Source: Sphingobacteriales bacterium (GTDB lineage Bacteria > Bacteroidota > Bacteroidia > UKL13-3). From it: a stretch of DNA of 41,528 bases. A program made the position numbers and the translations under genes. The first letter of the stretch is position 1; the number at the start of each line of letters is the position of its first letter. Shown piece by piece: positions 1-7,451 of the stretch. The DNA is taken from NCBI GenBank assembly GCA_021298155.1, contig JAJTEN010000019.1, forward strand, positions 1 to 41,528. The letters run 5' to 3'. The notes under the pieces were generated by a model. That model did no database searches and was not told the DNA's origin. It was given only the letters and a program-made list of their open reading frames with translations.

Positions 1-549
1 ACCGGCCGCATCTGAATTTCTCCAAACCGAACTAGTAAAAGCTGTAGTTGAGTTAAATACCAATGCATTGTAGTTGTAACAAGTATTATTAAAACACACG
101 TCAACCAATAAATTTTGAGAAGGATTCCAGGCTACAGGAGAGGTAAATGTATGTGTATTCCATCCGTTAACATCTGTGTAAAAAACAGGACCAAAAACAG
201 TGGTTAAACCAGCATCATCAAAAGATGTAGGCAATGAGGTTGCAGTTGTAGTTTTTACTTTGATCGTAAAATCAACCAATCCATATCCTGTACAGCTTAT
301 TAATCCCTGCAAAGAGGTACTTGATGATACATTAAAAGCCAAACTTCTTATGCTACCTGCATTTCCACCGGCGGCAACAATTTCTGAACCTAAAATTAAA
401 AACTGATGCCTAGCACCCCAATAGTAATGCCCATATGGAGATGGATAACCCGTATTTGTATTGGTGGTTGTTCCAGTACCAATGGTTACCGTTTGCGCAT
501 GGGAATGCAACACAAACAATGTTAAAAACAAAGCGAGTAATAGCCTCAT
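1..549 (-). CDS. Secreted protein, N-terminal part (runs off left edge)
   Basis: The minus strand is open from the ATG at 549 to the window edge (183 codons), so the C-terminus is missing. The product starts with a signal peptide (MRLLLALFLTLFVLHSHAQ; likely cleavage after HAQ) followed by a Thr/Gly/Tyr/Asn-rich beta-type sequence containing GYPSPYGHYYWGARHQF and NLLVDVCFNNTC. Such N-termini are common in Bacteroidota extracellular proteins exported through T9SS, which would carry a C-terminal sorting domain outside this window. An in-frame stop just upstream (in the run reading ACA ATC TAA on the other frame of the leader) and the signal peptide support this start. The specific function cannot be told from the part visible. 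Confidence 0.75.
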   Translation of the reverse strand, partial: MRLLLALFLTLFVLHSHAQTVTIGTGTTTNTNTGYPSPYGHYYWGARHQFLILGSEIVAAGGNAGSIRSLAFNVSSSTSLQGLISCTGYGLVDFTIKVKTTTATSLPTSFDDAGLTTVFGPVFYTDVNGWNTHTFTSPVAWNPSQNLLVDVCFNNTCYNYNALVFNSTTAFTSSVWRNSDAAG

Positions 550-688
550 TTTAGATTGTAAAATTTGAATCATATGAATCTTTATTAATTTATTTCAAGT
601 GAGAATTTAGAAATCGAATATAAATTATTCTTTTCAATAAAACAAAATCGATTTCAATATTCAGATTTTCAGAATTTTAAGGAAAAAA

Positions 689-1654
689 TTATTTTAACCC
701 AACAAAACTTGAATCGTTTAATGAAAGAAGAAAATTGAGTAGATCAATTTTTTCTACGGGCGTTAGGTTCAATCCACCTTTATGAAAATTCTTACTAATC
801 ATCGGATCTACGGTAGGAGAATTTTTAGTTCCAGAATTATAAAACTCTATCACTTCCATTAAGGTAGCAAATCTGCCGTCGTGCATATATGGAGCAGTAA
901 AGGAAAGATTTCTTAGCGTTGGTGTTTTCATTAATCCGAAATCCTCTGCTCGGCCCGTTACCCGCATCAATCCGCTATCTTTTGGCATAGCTTCTAAACC
1001 GTTATTATGGAATTTAAAATCTGTAAAAAAGGGAGAACCTGCGTTCCCATGGCAATGAAAACAATCACCCTTCTCAGTACTATATATTATAAAACCATTT
1101 CTTTCACTCTCTGTTCTCAGTCTTTCGCGTCTTTCTGCTTTATCAAAATTAGAATTGGCACTAATCAATGAACGTTCAAATTGCGCAATAGCTTTGGCTA
1201 ATTTTACAGTTGTAATACTGTCTGAACCAAATGCACGGCGAAACAAATTGGGATATTCTGAGTGTTTTTGAAGCCTTTCTATTACGCTAAAAACATCTGG
1301 ATTTGCCATCTCAATTGGATTGATAATCGGTCCAATTACCTGCCGCTCTAAATCTGTTGCACCTCCATCCCAAAAGTATTTATGATTCGTTAAATTATAT
1401 TTATCAGCCCAAGCTAAGTTAAATAATGGCATTGCTTGTCGAACCCCAACATCTCCCAAAGCACCCATACTATACCTTCTGTTATCAGAAAATGAACTAA
1501 TTTGCTGGTGGCAGGAACCGCAACTTTGTGAGTTATTTACAGATAAAATTGGATCAAAAAACAATTTTTTACCCAACTCAACGCCTGCAATGGTAAGCGG
1601 ATTATCGGAAGGAATAGGGAAACTTGACCAACCAAGCACCATAGGTATTTTCAA
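689..1654 (-). CDS. Di-heme cytochrome c peroxidase, MauG/MbnH family (N-terminus probably damaged)
   Basis: Periplasmic-type di-heme peroxidase. Counting from the TTG at 1654, two c-type heme sites are visible, CGSCH at 45-49 and CFHCH at 198-202, plus the family motifs IPSDNPLTIAGVELGKKLFFD (12-34), FWDGGATDLERQ and TPTLRNLSFTAPYMHDGRF, where the Met-His pair is the usual heme-ligand region. The family either reduces peroxide or, in MauG and MbnH, oxidises a partner protein. The upstream neighbour is MbnP-like, which is the known partner type of MbnH. The gene has no signal peptide: family-type residues TGDPYAYDATPYELK lie in frame before the TTG (open up to 1726) but overlap the 3' end of the preceding gene in another frame, with no normal start codon. 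A frameshift or small deletion at the gene junction is likely; as it stands, export and heme attachment would fail. Confidence 0.85.
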   Translation of the reverse strand: MKIPMVLGWSSFPIPSDNPLTIAGVELGKKLFFDPILSVNNSQSCGSCHQQISSFSDNRRYSMGALGDVGVRQAMPLFNLAWADKYNLTNHKYFWDGGATDLERQVIGPIINPIEMANPDVFSVIERLQKHSEYPNLFRRAFGSDSITTVKLAKAIAQFERSLISANSNFDKAERRERLRTESERNGFIIYSTEKGDCFHCHGNAGSPFFTDFKFHNNGLEAMPKDSGLMRVTGRAEDFGLMKTPTLRNLSFTAPYMHDGRFATLMEVIEFYNSGTKNSPTVDPMISKNFHKGGLNLTPVEKIDLLNFLLSLNDSSFVGLK

Positions 1655-2445
1655 CTCATAGGGCGTAGCATCATAAGCATATGGATCGCCTGTTTGAGGA
1701 TCTTTTGAATAGATAAACCATCTGATTTAAAACTATATACTTCTGGATTTTGATACATCTCATTGATGTCCAAGGCAAGATTTAAGGTAGGATTTTTAGA
1801 CTTTACTTTAAATGTATTCAAATCCATTAAATTATACGGCGCATGTTTATCGCCCCCAATATCAAAGGTGTAGGCCTCACCCCATGTGGTGAGTCCATTA
1901 ATTCTAAAAAAAATATACCCTGTATTCCAAGTCCAAAACATACTCCAAGCAGGATCTAAAGCGCCTTCTTGCAATCCGCTATGGTTTCTGATGCTATCAA
2001 CTCCTAGAAGCACTGAAACACTTTTATAATTTCCTGGTGGAACATTTGCAATAGCGATTTGTGAGGTATTTTGGTTCGAGGCATCCATGAGGTGATAATT
2101 ATTTAAATGGATAGTTTTACCCAAATGATTTACCAATGTAACATTACTGAAATAATGTTTTATCTCTCGAACATTGAAACTATCTTTGGCAGCATTAATA
2201 TATGTCTTAGTATTAAAAACAATAGGCTCTCCACCGAATTCGTAATTCACATTAATGTTTAACACGCCTGTTTCTGGAATAATGAGTCCACTATAATTGG
2301 TAATGGTATCCCAACGCTCGGATACGGGTGAATCTGGAGTTGTAATTTCAGGGTCTTTACACGCTGAAACGATTAAACCAAATACACACAATAGGCTGCC
2401 AAACAACAAACCTTTCCTAAGCGTAAAAAAAATATTTAAAGCCAT
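1651..2445 (-). CDS. MbnP-like lipoprotein (partner of di-heme peroxidase)
   Basis: Lipoprotein with a hydrophobic leader and lipobox (LIVSAC, Cys about residue 29 from the ATG at 2445); a TTG at 2451 is an alternative start. The body has the beta-sheet pattern of the MbnP family (first seen in methanobactin operons): FGGEPIVFNTKTYINAAKDSFNVREIKHYFSNVTLVN, then LLGVDSIRNHSG, then the conserved WSMFWTWNTGYIFFRINGLT with GEAYTFDIGG. In that family MbnP is modified at a tryptophan by the di-heme enzyme MbnH, and here a MauG/MbnH-type gene follows directly, so the pair fits a lipoprotein/peroxidase module. The last residues (KQAIHMLMMLRPMS) do not look like an MbnP C-terminus: they are the out-of-frame reading of DNA that encodes the peroxidase's mature N-terminus. 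The gene end is therefore probably frameshifted or fused. Confidence 0.75.
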   Translation of the reverse strand: MALNIFFTLRKGLLFGSLLCVFGLIVSACKDPEITTPDSPVSERWDTITNYSGLIIPETGVLNINVNYEFGGEPIVFNTKTYINAAKDSFNVREIKHYFSNVTLVNHLGKTIHLNNYHLMDASNQNTSQIAIANVPPGNYKSVSVLLGVDSIRNHSGLQEGALDPAWSMFWTWNTGYIFFRINGLTTWGEAYTFDIGGDKHAPYNLMDLNTFKVKSKNPTLNLALDINEMYQNPEVYSFKSDGLSIQKILKQAIHMLMMLRPMS

Positions 2446-2457
2446 AAACAATACATT

Positions 2458-2465
2458 TATATTTG
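2458..2465 (+). promoter_or_regulatory. Bacteroidota -7 promoter element for yajQ
   Basis: TATATTTG matches the -7 consensus TAnnTTTG of the Bacteroidota primary sigma factor, about 50 bases before the yajQ start. No good -33 TTG is seen at the right spacing, so this is a moderate call. Confidence 0.45.
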
Positions 2466-2517
2466 CCTTTGCAATTTACAAAAAAAAATCCAAGGAAACA
2501 GTCTAAATTAAAATAAC

Positions 2518-3009
2518 ATGCCAAGTTTTGATATTGTTTGTAAAACAGATTTACAACTCGTAGATAACGCGATTAATACCGCCAAAAAAGAACTTACCAA
2601 TCGCTATGATTTGAAAGACGAACTGTGCGGCATTGAATTTGATAAGAAATCAAAAATTCTAAAACTAGAAGCGAAGCAAGAAATGGCATTGCAAACTTTA
2701 ATAGATATTGTATTAGGAAAATTTAGCAAACAAAATCTAGATGTACGTTTACTAGATTTAGGTGAAAAACCTAGGCCAAGCGGAAGATTAATATTGCAGG
2801 ATATAAAAATTAAAGAAGGCATTGAAAAAGAAACAGCCAAAAAAATCGTCAACCATATTAAGCAAGTCAATTCTAAATTACAAGCAGCCATCAATGATGA
2901 TCAAGTTAGAGTTAACGGCAAAAAAATAGACGATTTGCAAGAGCTAATTGCGGATTTGCGCAGGCAAGATTTTAATGTTCCTTTACAATTTGAGAACTTT
3001 AGAAGCTAG
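2518..3009 (+). CDS. yajQ: YajQ-family cyclic-di-GMP-binding protein
   Basis: The 163-residue product is the full length of the YajQ (UPF0234) family. It begins with the family signature MPSFDIV and continues with NRYDLKDE, GIEFDKKSKILKLEA and the C-terminal DDQVRVNGKKIDDLQELIADLRRQDF and PLQFENFR. YajQ proteins are small cytosolic proteins with two ferredoxin-like folds; members in Xanthomonas and Pseudomonas bind c-di-GMP, while other members bind nucleotides or RNA, so the role here is inferred from family. The gene stands alone on the plus strand and converges on cdaA with only six bases between their stop codons and no terminator between them. Confidence 0.92.
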   Translation: MPSFDIVCKTDLQLVDNAINTAKKELTNRYDLKDELCGIEFDKKSKILKLEAKQEMALQTLIDIVLGKFSKQNLDVRLLDLGEKPRPSGRLILQDIKIKEGIEKETAKKIVNHIKQVNSKLQAAINDDQVRVNGKKIDDLQELIADLRRQDFNVPLQFENFRS

Positions 3010-3015
3010 AAATGC

Positions 3016-3840
3016 TTATTCTCCTATGGAAACCATTTCATGAGAGAAAGCGGCATTTAAACGATCAATCATTTCTTCTGCTAATAGACCCTCTTCTACT
3101 TTCCCCTCCATCACAAAACTAATAGCACCTTTTTCTTCACTAACCACCAAACAGATGGCATCTGTATGTTCAGTAATACCAATGGCTGCCAAATGCCTGA
3201 GTCCGTATTTATTTATAATTACTGGATTTTCACTAACTGGCAAAACACAATTTGCTGCTTTAATTTTTCCATTAGAGATAATCACAGCGCCATCGTGAAG
3301 CGGACTTGTTTTAGTAAATATCGCTAAGAGTAAACGCTTTGAAATTCGAGAATCCATAAGCTCACCGCTACTCGCTATGAATTTCATCTCTGAGGTAATA
3401 GGAAACACAATTATGGCGCCGGTTTTTTGAGCAGACAATTCCCTACACGCCTCCACAATCTCATCAAATGGTGTATGAAAGGTTTGTTGAATTTTCCATT
3501 TCCATGGAAAAATATTCCACCATTTTTTGTTTTCACCCAACAAAGAACTGTTACCAATTACCAATAAAAACTTTCTTATCTCCTGCTGAAATACAATTAA
3601 TACCGCAATAATTCCAACTTGAGCAAATTGGCCCAAAACATTGGCCATAAGTGGCATTTCAAAGTAATTTACTGCTAACCAAAAAATATAAATTGTAAGC
3701 AGACCAATCAAAATATTGAACGCTAAGCTGCCTTTGAGTAACTTAAAGAGCTGGAAACTCAAGAAAACAAACAGAACTAAATCTAAAAGATTTACGAGTG
3801 TAAACTTGTACGACAATAATTCAAACTGACTTTCTAGCAT
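3016..3840 (-). CDS. cdaA: Diadenylate cyclase CdaA (c-di-AMP synthase)
   Basis: Makes cyclic di-AMP from two ATP at the cytoplasmic face of the inner membrane. Three membrane helices (about 14-35, 42-60 and 66-87) precede the DAC (DisA_N) domain, with the catalytic motif LHDGAVII (DGA at 183-185) and the second nucleotide-binding motif RHLAAIG (215-221; RHRAA in most homologues, so Leu replaces the central Arg). The length of 274 matches CdaA. It lies nine bases downstream of folP on the same strand, the arrangement seen widely in Bacteroidota, so the two are probably co-transcribed. No CdaR-type regulator gene is adjacent, in contrast to Firmicutes. Confidence 0.95.
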   Translation of the reverse strand: MLESQFELLSYKFTLVNLLDLVLFVFLSFQLFKLLKGSLAFNILIGLLTIYIFWLAVNYFEMPLMANVLGQFAQVGIIAVLIVFQQEIRKFLLVIGNSSLLGENKKWWNIFPWKWKIQQTFHTPFDEIVEACRELSAQKTGAIIVFPITSEMKFIASSGELMDSRISKRLLLAIFTKTSPLHDGAVIISNGKIKAANCVLPVSENPVIINKYGLRHLAAIGITEHTDAICLVVSEEKGAISFVMEGKVEEGLLAEEMIDRLNAAFSHEMVSIGE

Positions 3841-3849
3841 ACTGCGATT

Positions 3850-4710
3850 TTAATGAATTTCTCTATGATTTGCAAGCGATTCAAAGAGTTTAATGCACTC
3901 AATAGCTTCTTTCACATCATGAACTCTTAATATGCTTGCTCCACGCTCAAGGGCAATCATGTGCAAGGCAGAGGTTCCATTTAAAGATTCTGATGCAGAT
4001 ACATGCAATACTTTTTGAATCATCGATTTCCTAGAGATACCAACTAAAATTGGCAACTCAAACAACTTAAAGCGATCTAAATGCTGCAATAATTCGTAGT
4101 TATGAGAAAGTGTTTTTCCAAATCCAAAACCAGGATCTATAATCACATCTGCTACCCCCAAACCATTTAATTGATGAATTTTATTGGCAAAGTAATCAAT
4201 AATCTCAAGCAATACATTCTTGTAAACCGGATTATCTTGCATATTTATAGGCAAACCTTGCTTATGCATCATTATATAAGGCACCTTAAGACTTGCCAAT
4301 AAGGGAAACATATTGGCATCTGCATCGCCTGCAGAAATATCATTTATGATAGAAGCACCAGCCGCTACAGCTTCTTGAGCCACCTTAGCGTAAAAGGTAT
4401 CTATACTGAGCAAAGCATCAGGAAATTCTCTTTGCAGTATGTCTATTGCAGGAATCACTCTTCCTAATTCTTCCTCAGCAGAAATTAGCGCCGCACCAGG
4501 TCTGGTACTCTGCCCGCCAACATCTAGGATAGACGCACCATTTTTTATCATCTCTTCGGCCTGAACCAACAATTCCTGCATTGACCCAACTCGACTAGAT
4601 GCAAAAAAACTATCAGGCGTAATATTGAGTATACCCATGACCATCGGTTTAGCTACAGAAACAAGTCTTCCCCCACAATTTATATATTTTTTTCTAAATA
4701 ATGCTTGCAA
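3850..4710 (-). CDS. folP: Dihydropteroate synthase
   Basis: Joins 6-hydroxymethyl-dihydropterin diphosphate and p-aminobenzoate to dihydropteroate in folate synthesis (cytosol). Motifs of the TIM-barrel family are clear: PMVMGILNITPDSF (22-35), DVGGQSTRPGA (63-73), LSIDTF (101-106), IINDISAG, DVIIDPGFGFGKT (188-200), ILVGISRKSM and a final LRVHDV. The length is normal (286). The start is a TTG at 4710: the codon just upstream is an in-frame stop, and AGGAGG sits five bases before the TTG, a real Shine-Dalgarno that is unusual in this phylum. cdaA follows nine bases later; a DUF1599 gene is divergent. Confidence 0.95.
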   Translation of the reverse strand: MQALFRKKYINCGGRLVSVAKPMVMGILNITPDSFFASSRVGSMQELLVQAEEMIKNGASILDVGGQSTRPGAALISAEEELGRVIPAIDILQREFPDALLSIDTFYAKVAQEAVAAGASIINDISAGDADANMFPLLASLKVPYIMMHKQGLPINMQDNPVYKNVLLEIIDYFANKIHQLNGLGVADVIIDPGFGFGKTLSHNYELLQHLDRFKLFELPILVGISRKSMIQKVLHVSASESLNGTSALHMIALERGASILRVHDVKEAIECIKLFESLANHREIH

Positions 4711-4733
4711 TTATACCTCCTCGCTTATTTTTG
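4705..4733 (+). promoter_or_regulatory. Promoter of the DUF1599-BT_3928-like-aroK operon
   Basis: The -7 element TATTTTTG (4726-4733) matches TAnnTTTG, with a TTG (4705-4707) 18 bases upstream as the -33 element. It overlaps the folP start codon and its ribosome binding site on the other strand. Confidence 0.6.
4716..4721 (-). promoter_or_regulatory. Shine-Dalgarno AGGAGG for the folP TTG start
   Basis: On the minus strand AGGAGG is followed by TATAA and then the TTG start of folP. Bacteroidota genes normally lack such sites, and none is evident before most other genes here, so it decides the TTG start. It also lies inside the spacer of the opposite-facing promoter of the DUF1599 gene. Confidence 0.6.
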
Positions 4734-4760
4734 CGTTCGAACAAATAAAATACAATCACA

Positions 4761-5297
4761 TTGATAAATCAAACCGCTTTAGAATTTGACGAAGTAATTA
4801 GCCAATGCCGCAATGTATTTGAAAAGAAAAATCAAGACTATGGCATGAGCTGGCGAATAATGCGTATATCTAGTATTATAGACCAAATATTTATAAAAGC
4901 AAATCGCATTAAAACCATTGAGGAAAATGGAACCCAAGCCATTGACGAAGGCGTGCAATCTGAATGGATAGGTATTATAAATTATTGTGTAATGGGCCTC
5001 ATTCAACTAAATCCAGAACTTGCCAATAAAAACCTTAGCGTGGCAGAATTGTTGCATTTCTATAATCACTATTTGAACCAAACCAAAGATTTAATGGCTC
5101 AAAAAAATCAAGATTATGGAGAAGTTTGGCGCAAAATGTTGGTAAGCACATTCACAGATATGCTACTTATGCGCATCAACAGAATGCATCAAATTATAGA
5201 AAATAAAGGAAAAACAGAAATGAGTGAAGGCATTGATAGCAATCTTATGGACATGATTAATTACTCAGTATTTGCCTTAATTAGATTAAAAAACTAA
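4761..5297 (+). CDS. DUF1599 protein with two tandem copies of the domain
   Basis: The 178-residue protein contains two copies of the same helical domain. Copy 1 is about residues 8-86 and copy 2 about 97-177; each has KNQDYGxxWRxM, a hydrophobic helix with (A/I)NRxxxI, and a final helix reading I/M-INYxVxxLIxL. DUF1599 is catalogued in Pfam as nucleotide-modification-associated domain 1 because phage members occur with DNA-modification genes; chromosomal Bacteroidota members have no established function. The start is a TTG at 4761, 28 bases after a good -7 element; no ATG lies upstream in frame. The next gene begins 12 bases after its stop and the pair with a BT_3928-like gene is conserved in the phylum. 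Confidence 0.85.
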   Translation: MINQTALEFDEVISQCRNVFEKKNQDYGMSWRIMRISSIIDQIFIKANRIKTIEENGTQAIDEGVQSEWIGIINYCVMGLIQLNPELANKNLSVAELLHFYNHYLNQTKDLMAQKNQDYGEVWRKMLVSTFTDMLLMRINRMHQIIENKGKTEMSEGIDSNLMDMINYSVFALIRLKN

Positions 5298-5309
5298 CAT
5301 GTAAATAAT

Positions 5310-6425
5310 ATGAAATGGTTGACACAAATTAGCAGAATTTTAGTAGGGGTTTTATTTATTATATCAGGCTTAATTAAAGCAAATGATACCCTAGGTTTTA
5401 GCTACAAATTATTGGAATACTTTGAGATTTTTAACACGCCATTTTTAAACCCCTATGCAGTAACAATAAGCATGTTGGTATGCATTTTTGAAATAGTAAG
5501 TGGGGTAGCCTTATTACTTGGTATCTATAATACTTTAAATGCTTGGCTGCTTTTATTACTAATTATCTTTTTTACCTTGTTAACTGGGTATAGCGCAATA
5601 ACACATAAAGTAACCGACTGCGGATGTTTTGGAGATGCACTCAAACTAACACCTTTCACTAGTTTTATGAAAGATGTAGTACTATTAATTTTAATTATTT
5701 TTATTTTCTTAGGAACCACTTATATAAAACCAATTGTTTCCTTGCCCATTGCGAATATTGCCTTATCGGTCTCATTTCTAGTATCGGTTGCATTCACTCT
5801 TTATACCTATTTATTTTTGCCGGTTAAAGATTTCTTACCTTATAAAATTGGAAATAATATACAAGAACTTACCCTAGTGCCTGAAGGAGCACCCAAGGAT
5901 ATTGTGGAAATGGTTTTTATTTATGAAAAAAACGGACAAACATTTGAGTTTGCTGCCGATAAATTACCTGAAGATTTAGATGCTTACAACTTTATTGATC
6001 GAAAAGATGTAATTATTCAAAAAGGATTTGTTCCACCCATACACGATTTTAAAATTTATAACGAAGCTTCACTTGAACTTACAGATAGCTTCTTTACAGG
6101 CAACTCCTATAAGTTATTGTTGGTTCAAACCAAAATTGAAAAAAGTAGAGCAGGACTAGAAACTAAAATCGCACAATTGAGCAATGATTGGATAAGTAGC
6201 GGAAAACCATTTTGGGCGCTTACCTCAAGCAATTTAGTGGATGCCGGCAAATATGCTCATGACAATAAGTTTCCATTTGTTTACCACAACATGGACGATA
6301 TTCCTTTAAAATCTATGGTTAGAAGCAACCCCGGAATGTTGTTACTTAAAGGAAATACCGTAGTGAAAAAATGGGGTGCCTACAACTTACCAAGCTGGGA
6401 AACACTGCAGAAACTCATGCAATAA
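5310..6425 (+). CDS. BT_3928-like DoxX/MauE membrane protein with thioredoxin-like tail
   Basis: An inner-membrane protein of 371 residues. The first half is a four-helix DoxX/MauE domain (helices near 7-24, 46-66, 73-94 and 118-137) with the motif TDCGCFGDALKLTPF around 107-121, a Cys-x-Cys-Phe-Gly typical of MauE-like proteins. A fifth helix near 147-168 leads into a soluble C-terminal domain of about 200 residues. Its end (SNPGMLLLKGNTVVKKWG) resembles the cis-Pro strand of thioredoxin-like folds, but no CxxC is present. The family is conserved in Bacteroidota next to DUF1599, as here; its job is not established, and redox or disulfide work in the envelope is an inference. aroK begins four bases after the stop, so the genes are an operon. 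Confidence 0.8.
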   Translation: MKWLTQISRILVGVLFIISGLIKANDTLGFSYKLLEYFEIFNTPFLNPYAVTISMLVCIFEIVSGVALLLGIYNTLNAWLLLLLIIFFTLLTGYSAITHKVTDCGCFGDALKLTPFTSFMKDVVLLILIIFIFLGTTYIKPIVSLPIANIALSVSFLVSVAFTLYTYLFLPVKDFLPYKIGNNIQELTLVPEGAPKDIVEMVFIYEKNGQTFEFAADKLPEDLDAYNFIDRKDVIIQKGFVPPIHDFKIYNEASLELTDSFFTGNSYKLLLVQTKIEKSRAGLETKIAQLSNDWISSGKPFWALTSSNLVDAGKYAHDNKFPFVYHNMDDIPLKSMVRSNPGMLLLKGNTVVKKWGAYNLPSWETLQKLMQ

Positions 6426-6429
6426 GTAA

Positions 6430-6975
6430 TTGCCAACAGTGTTTCATAGAATTTATTTAATTGGTATGCCTGGCTGCGGTAAAACAAGCACAGGAAAAAA
6501 ATTAGCTAAACACCTAAATTGGCAATTTATAGATTTAGACTCGCGCCTCATTGATCAAACAGGTAAAAGTATAGCAGAGTTATTTGAAACAATCGGAGAA
6601 CCTGCCTTTAGAAAAATTGAACAGCATGTTTTATACTCCTGTTTGCCGCAAGAACCAAGCATCATTGCATGTGGCGGAGGTACACCTGCGTACGAAGAAA
6701 ACATGAGCTTTATAAATAATAACGGCCTTAGTATATACCTTAAAGCCAATGAACGTTTCTTGTGGGATAGATTGAGTGCAAAAAATCAGGATAGACCATT
6801 ATTTAAAGGCCTATCTGAATCAGATATTAAAATAAAAATTGCAAAATTATTGTCCGATAGATGCAAGTATTACGAGCAAGCTAAACTTCAAATTGCATTG
6901 CCTTATTCGGATATTAATACCCTAGTTAACAACATATTAGAACTTAATAATGAGAAAGAAAATAATACCATTTAA
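6430..6975 (+). CDS. aroK: Shikimate kinase
   Basis: Phosphorylates shikimate at the 3-position, the fifth step from chorismate precursors to chorismate (cytosol). The P-loop GMPGCGKTSTGKKLA (12-26), the shikimate-binding DLDSRL (36-41), the CGGGTP motif and the lid residue region NQDRPLF are all present; 181 residues is the usual length. The reading frame opens at a TTG (6430) with a GTG nine bases later as the alternative; ATG codons lie only after the P-loop begins. It is the third gene of the operon that starts at the DUF1599 gene, with four bases to its predecessor. Confidence 0.92.
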   Translation: MPTVFHRIYLIGMPGCGKTSTGKKLAKHLNWQFIDLDSRLIDQTGKSIAELFETIGEPAFRKIEQHVLYSCLPQEPSIIACGGGTPAYEENMSFINNNGLSIYLKANERFLWDRLSAKNQDRPLFKGLSESDIKIKIAKLLSDRCKYYEQAKLQIALPYSDINTLVNNILELNNEKENNTI

Positions 6976-7050
6976 CCCCTATATACCACAAAGTGTTGAA
7001 AACCTGTGAATGATTTTTTTCGTTTTTTTACGGAAAACTTGCGAAAACAC

Positions 7051-7080
7051 TTGACAATTCAATTCTCTTTACTAAGTTTG
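7051..7080 (+). promoter_or_regulatory. Promoter of the HU gene
   Basis: A textbook Bacteroidota promoter: TTG (7051-7053, within TTGACA), a 19-base spacer, then TAAGTTTG (7073-7080). It leads to the HU start 30 bases further on. Confidence 0.65.
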
Positions 7081-7109
7081 TCTTACAAAACCTTTAATTA
7101 TTTTTAAAT

Positions 7110-7382
7110 ATGAACAAACAAGACTTAATCGATTCAATGGCGAAAGCCGCTGGTGTTACTAAAGTTCAAGCTCAAGCTGCTTTAGATGCTTTCATGAGCT
7201 CAACACAAACTGCCTTAAAGAAAGGCGACAAAGTTATTTTAGTTGGATTTGGTACATTCTCTGTAACCAAGCGTGCAGCCCGTAAAGGTCGCAACCCTCA
7301 AACTGGAAAAGAGATTAACATTCCAGCAAAAAAGGTTGTAAAGTTCAAAGCTGGTGCAGGTTTGCAAGCTAAAGTAAAATAA
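7110..7382 (+). CDS. hup: HU-family DNA-binding protein
   Basis: A 90-residue histone-like protein that binds and bends DNA as a dimer in the nucleoid. The whole family pattern is visible: an N-terminal helical part (MNKQDLIDSMAKAAGVTKVQAQAALDAF), then GFGTFSVTKRAARKGRNPQTG, the PROSITE-type HU signature with the arm residues, and the ending KVVKFKAGAGLQAKV. It is monocistronic, with its own promoter upstream and a strong terminator 18 bases after the stop. Confidence 0.97.
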   Translation: MNKQDLIDSMAKAAGVTKVQAQAALDAFMSSTQTALKKGDKVILVGFGTFSVTKRAARKGRNPQTGKEINIPAKKVVKFKAGAGLQAKVK

Positions 7383-7400
7383 AACTTTACTGAATAATAA

Positions 7401-7433
7401 AAAAGCCGCCCGATTAGTCGAGCGGCTTTTTTA
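7401..7433 (+). terminator. Terminator after HU gene
   Basis: AAAAGCCGC and GCGGCTTTT form a stem (7401-7409 with 7422-7430) continued by CGA/TCG around a TTAG loop after one mismatch, ending in a T run. It may also serve the converging PyrR-like gene. Confidence 0.85.
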
Positions 7434-7451
7434 TTGCATATAAATAAGCGT

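Noticed and set aside
689..6425. A methylamine-utilisation (mau) locus suggested by MauG-like and MauE-like proteins
   Set aside because: The two genes are in separate operons and no mauA/mauB structural genes or methylamine dehydrogenase are near; both families have broader use.
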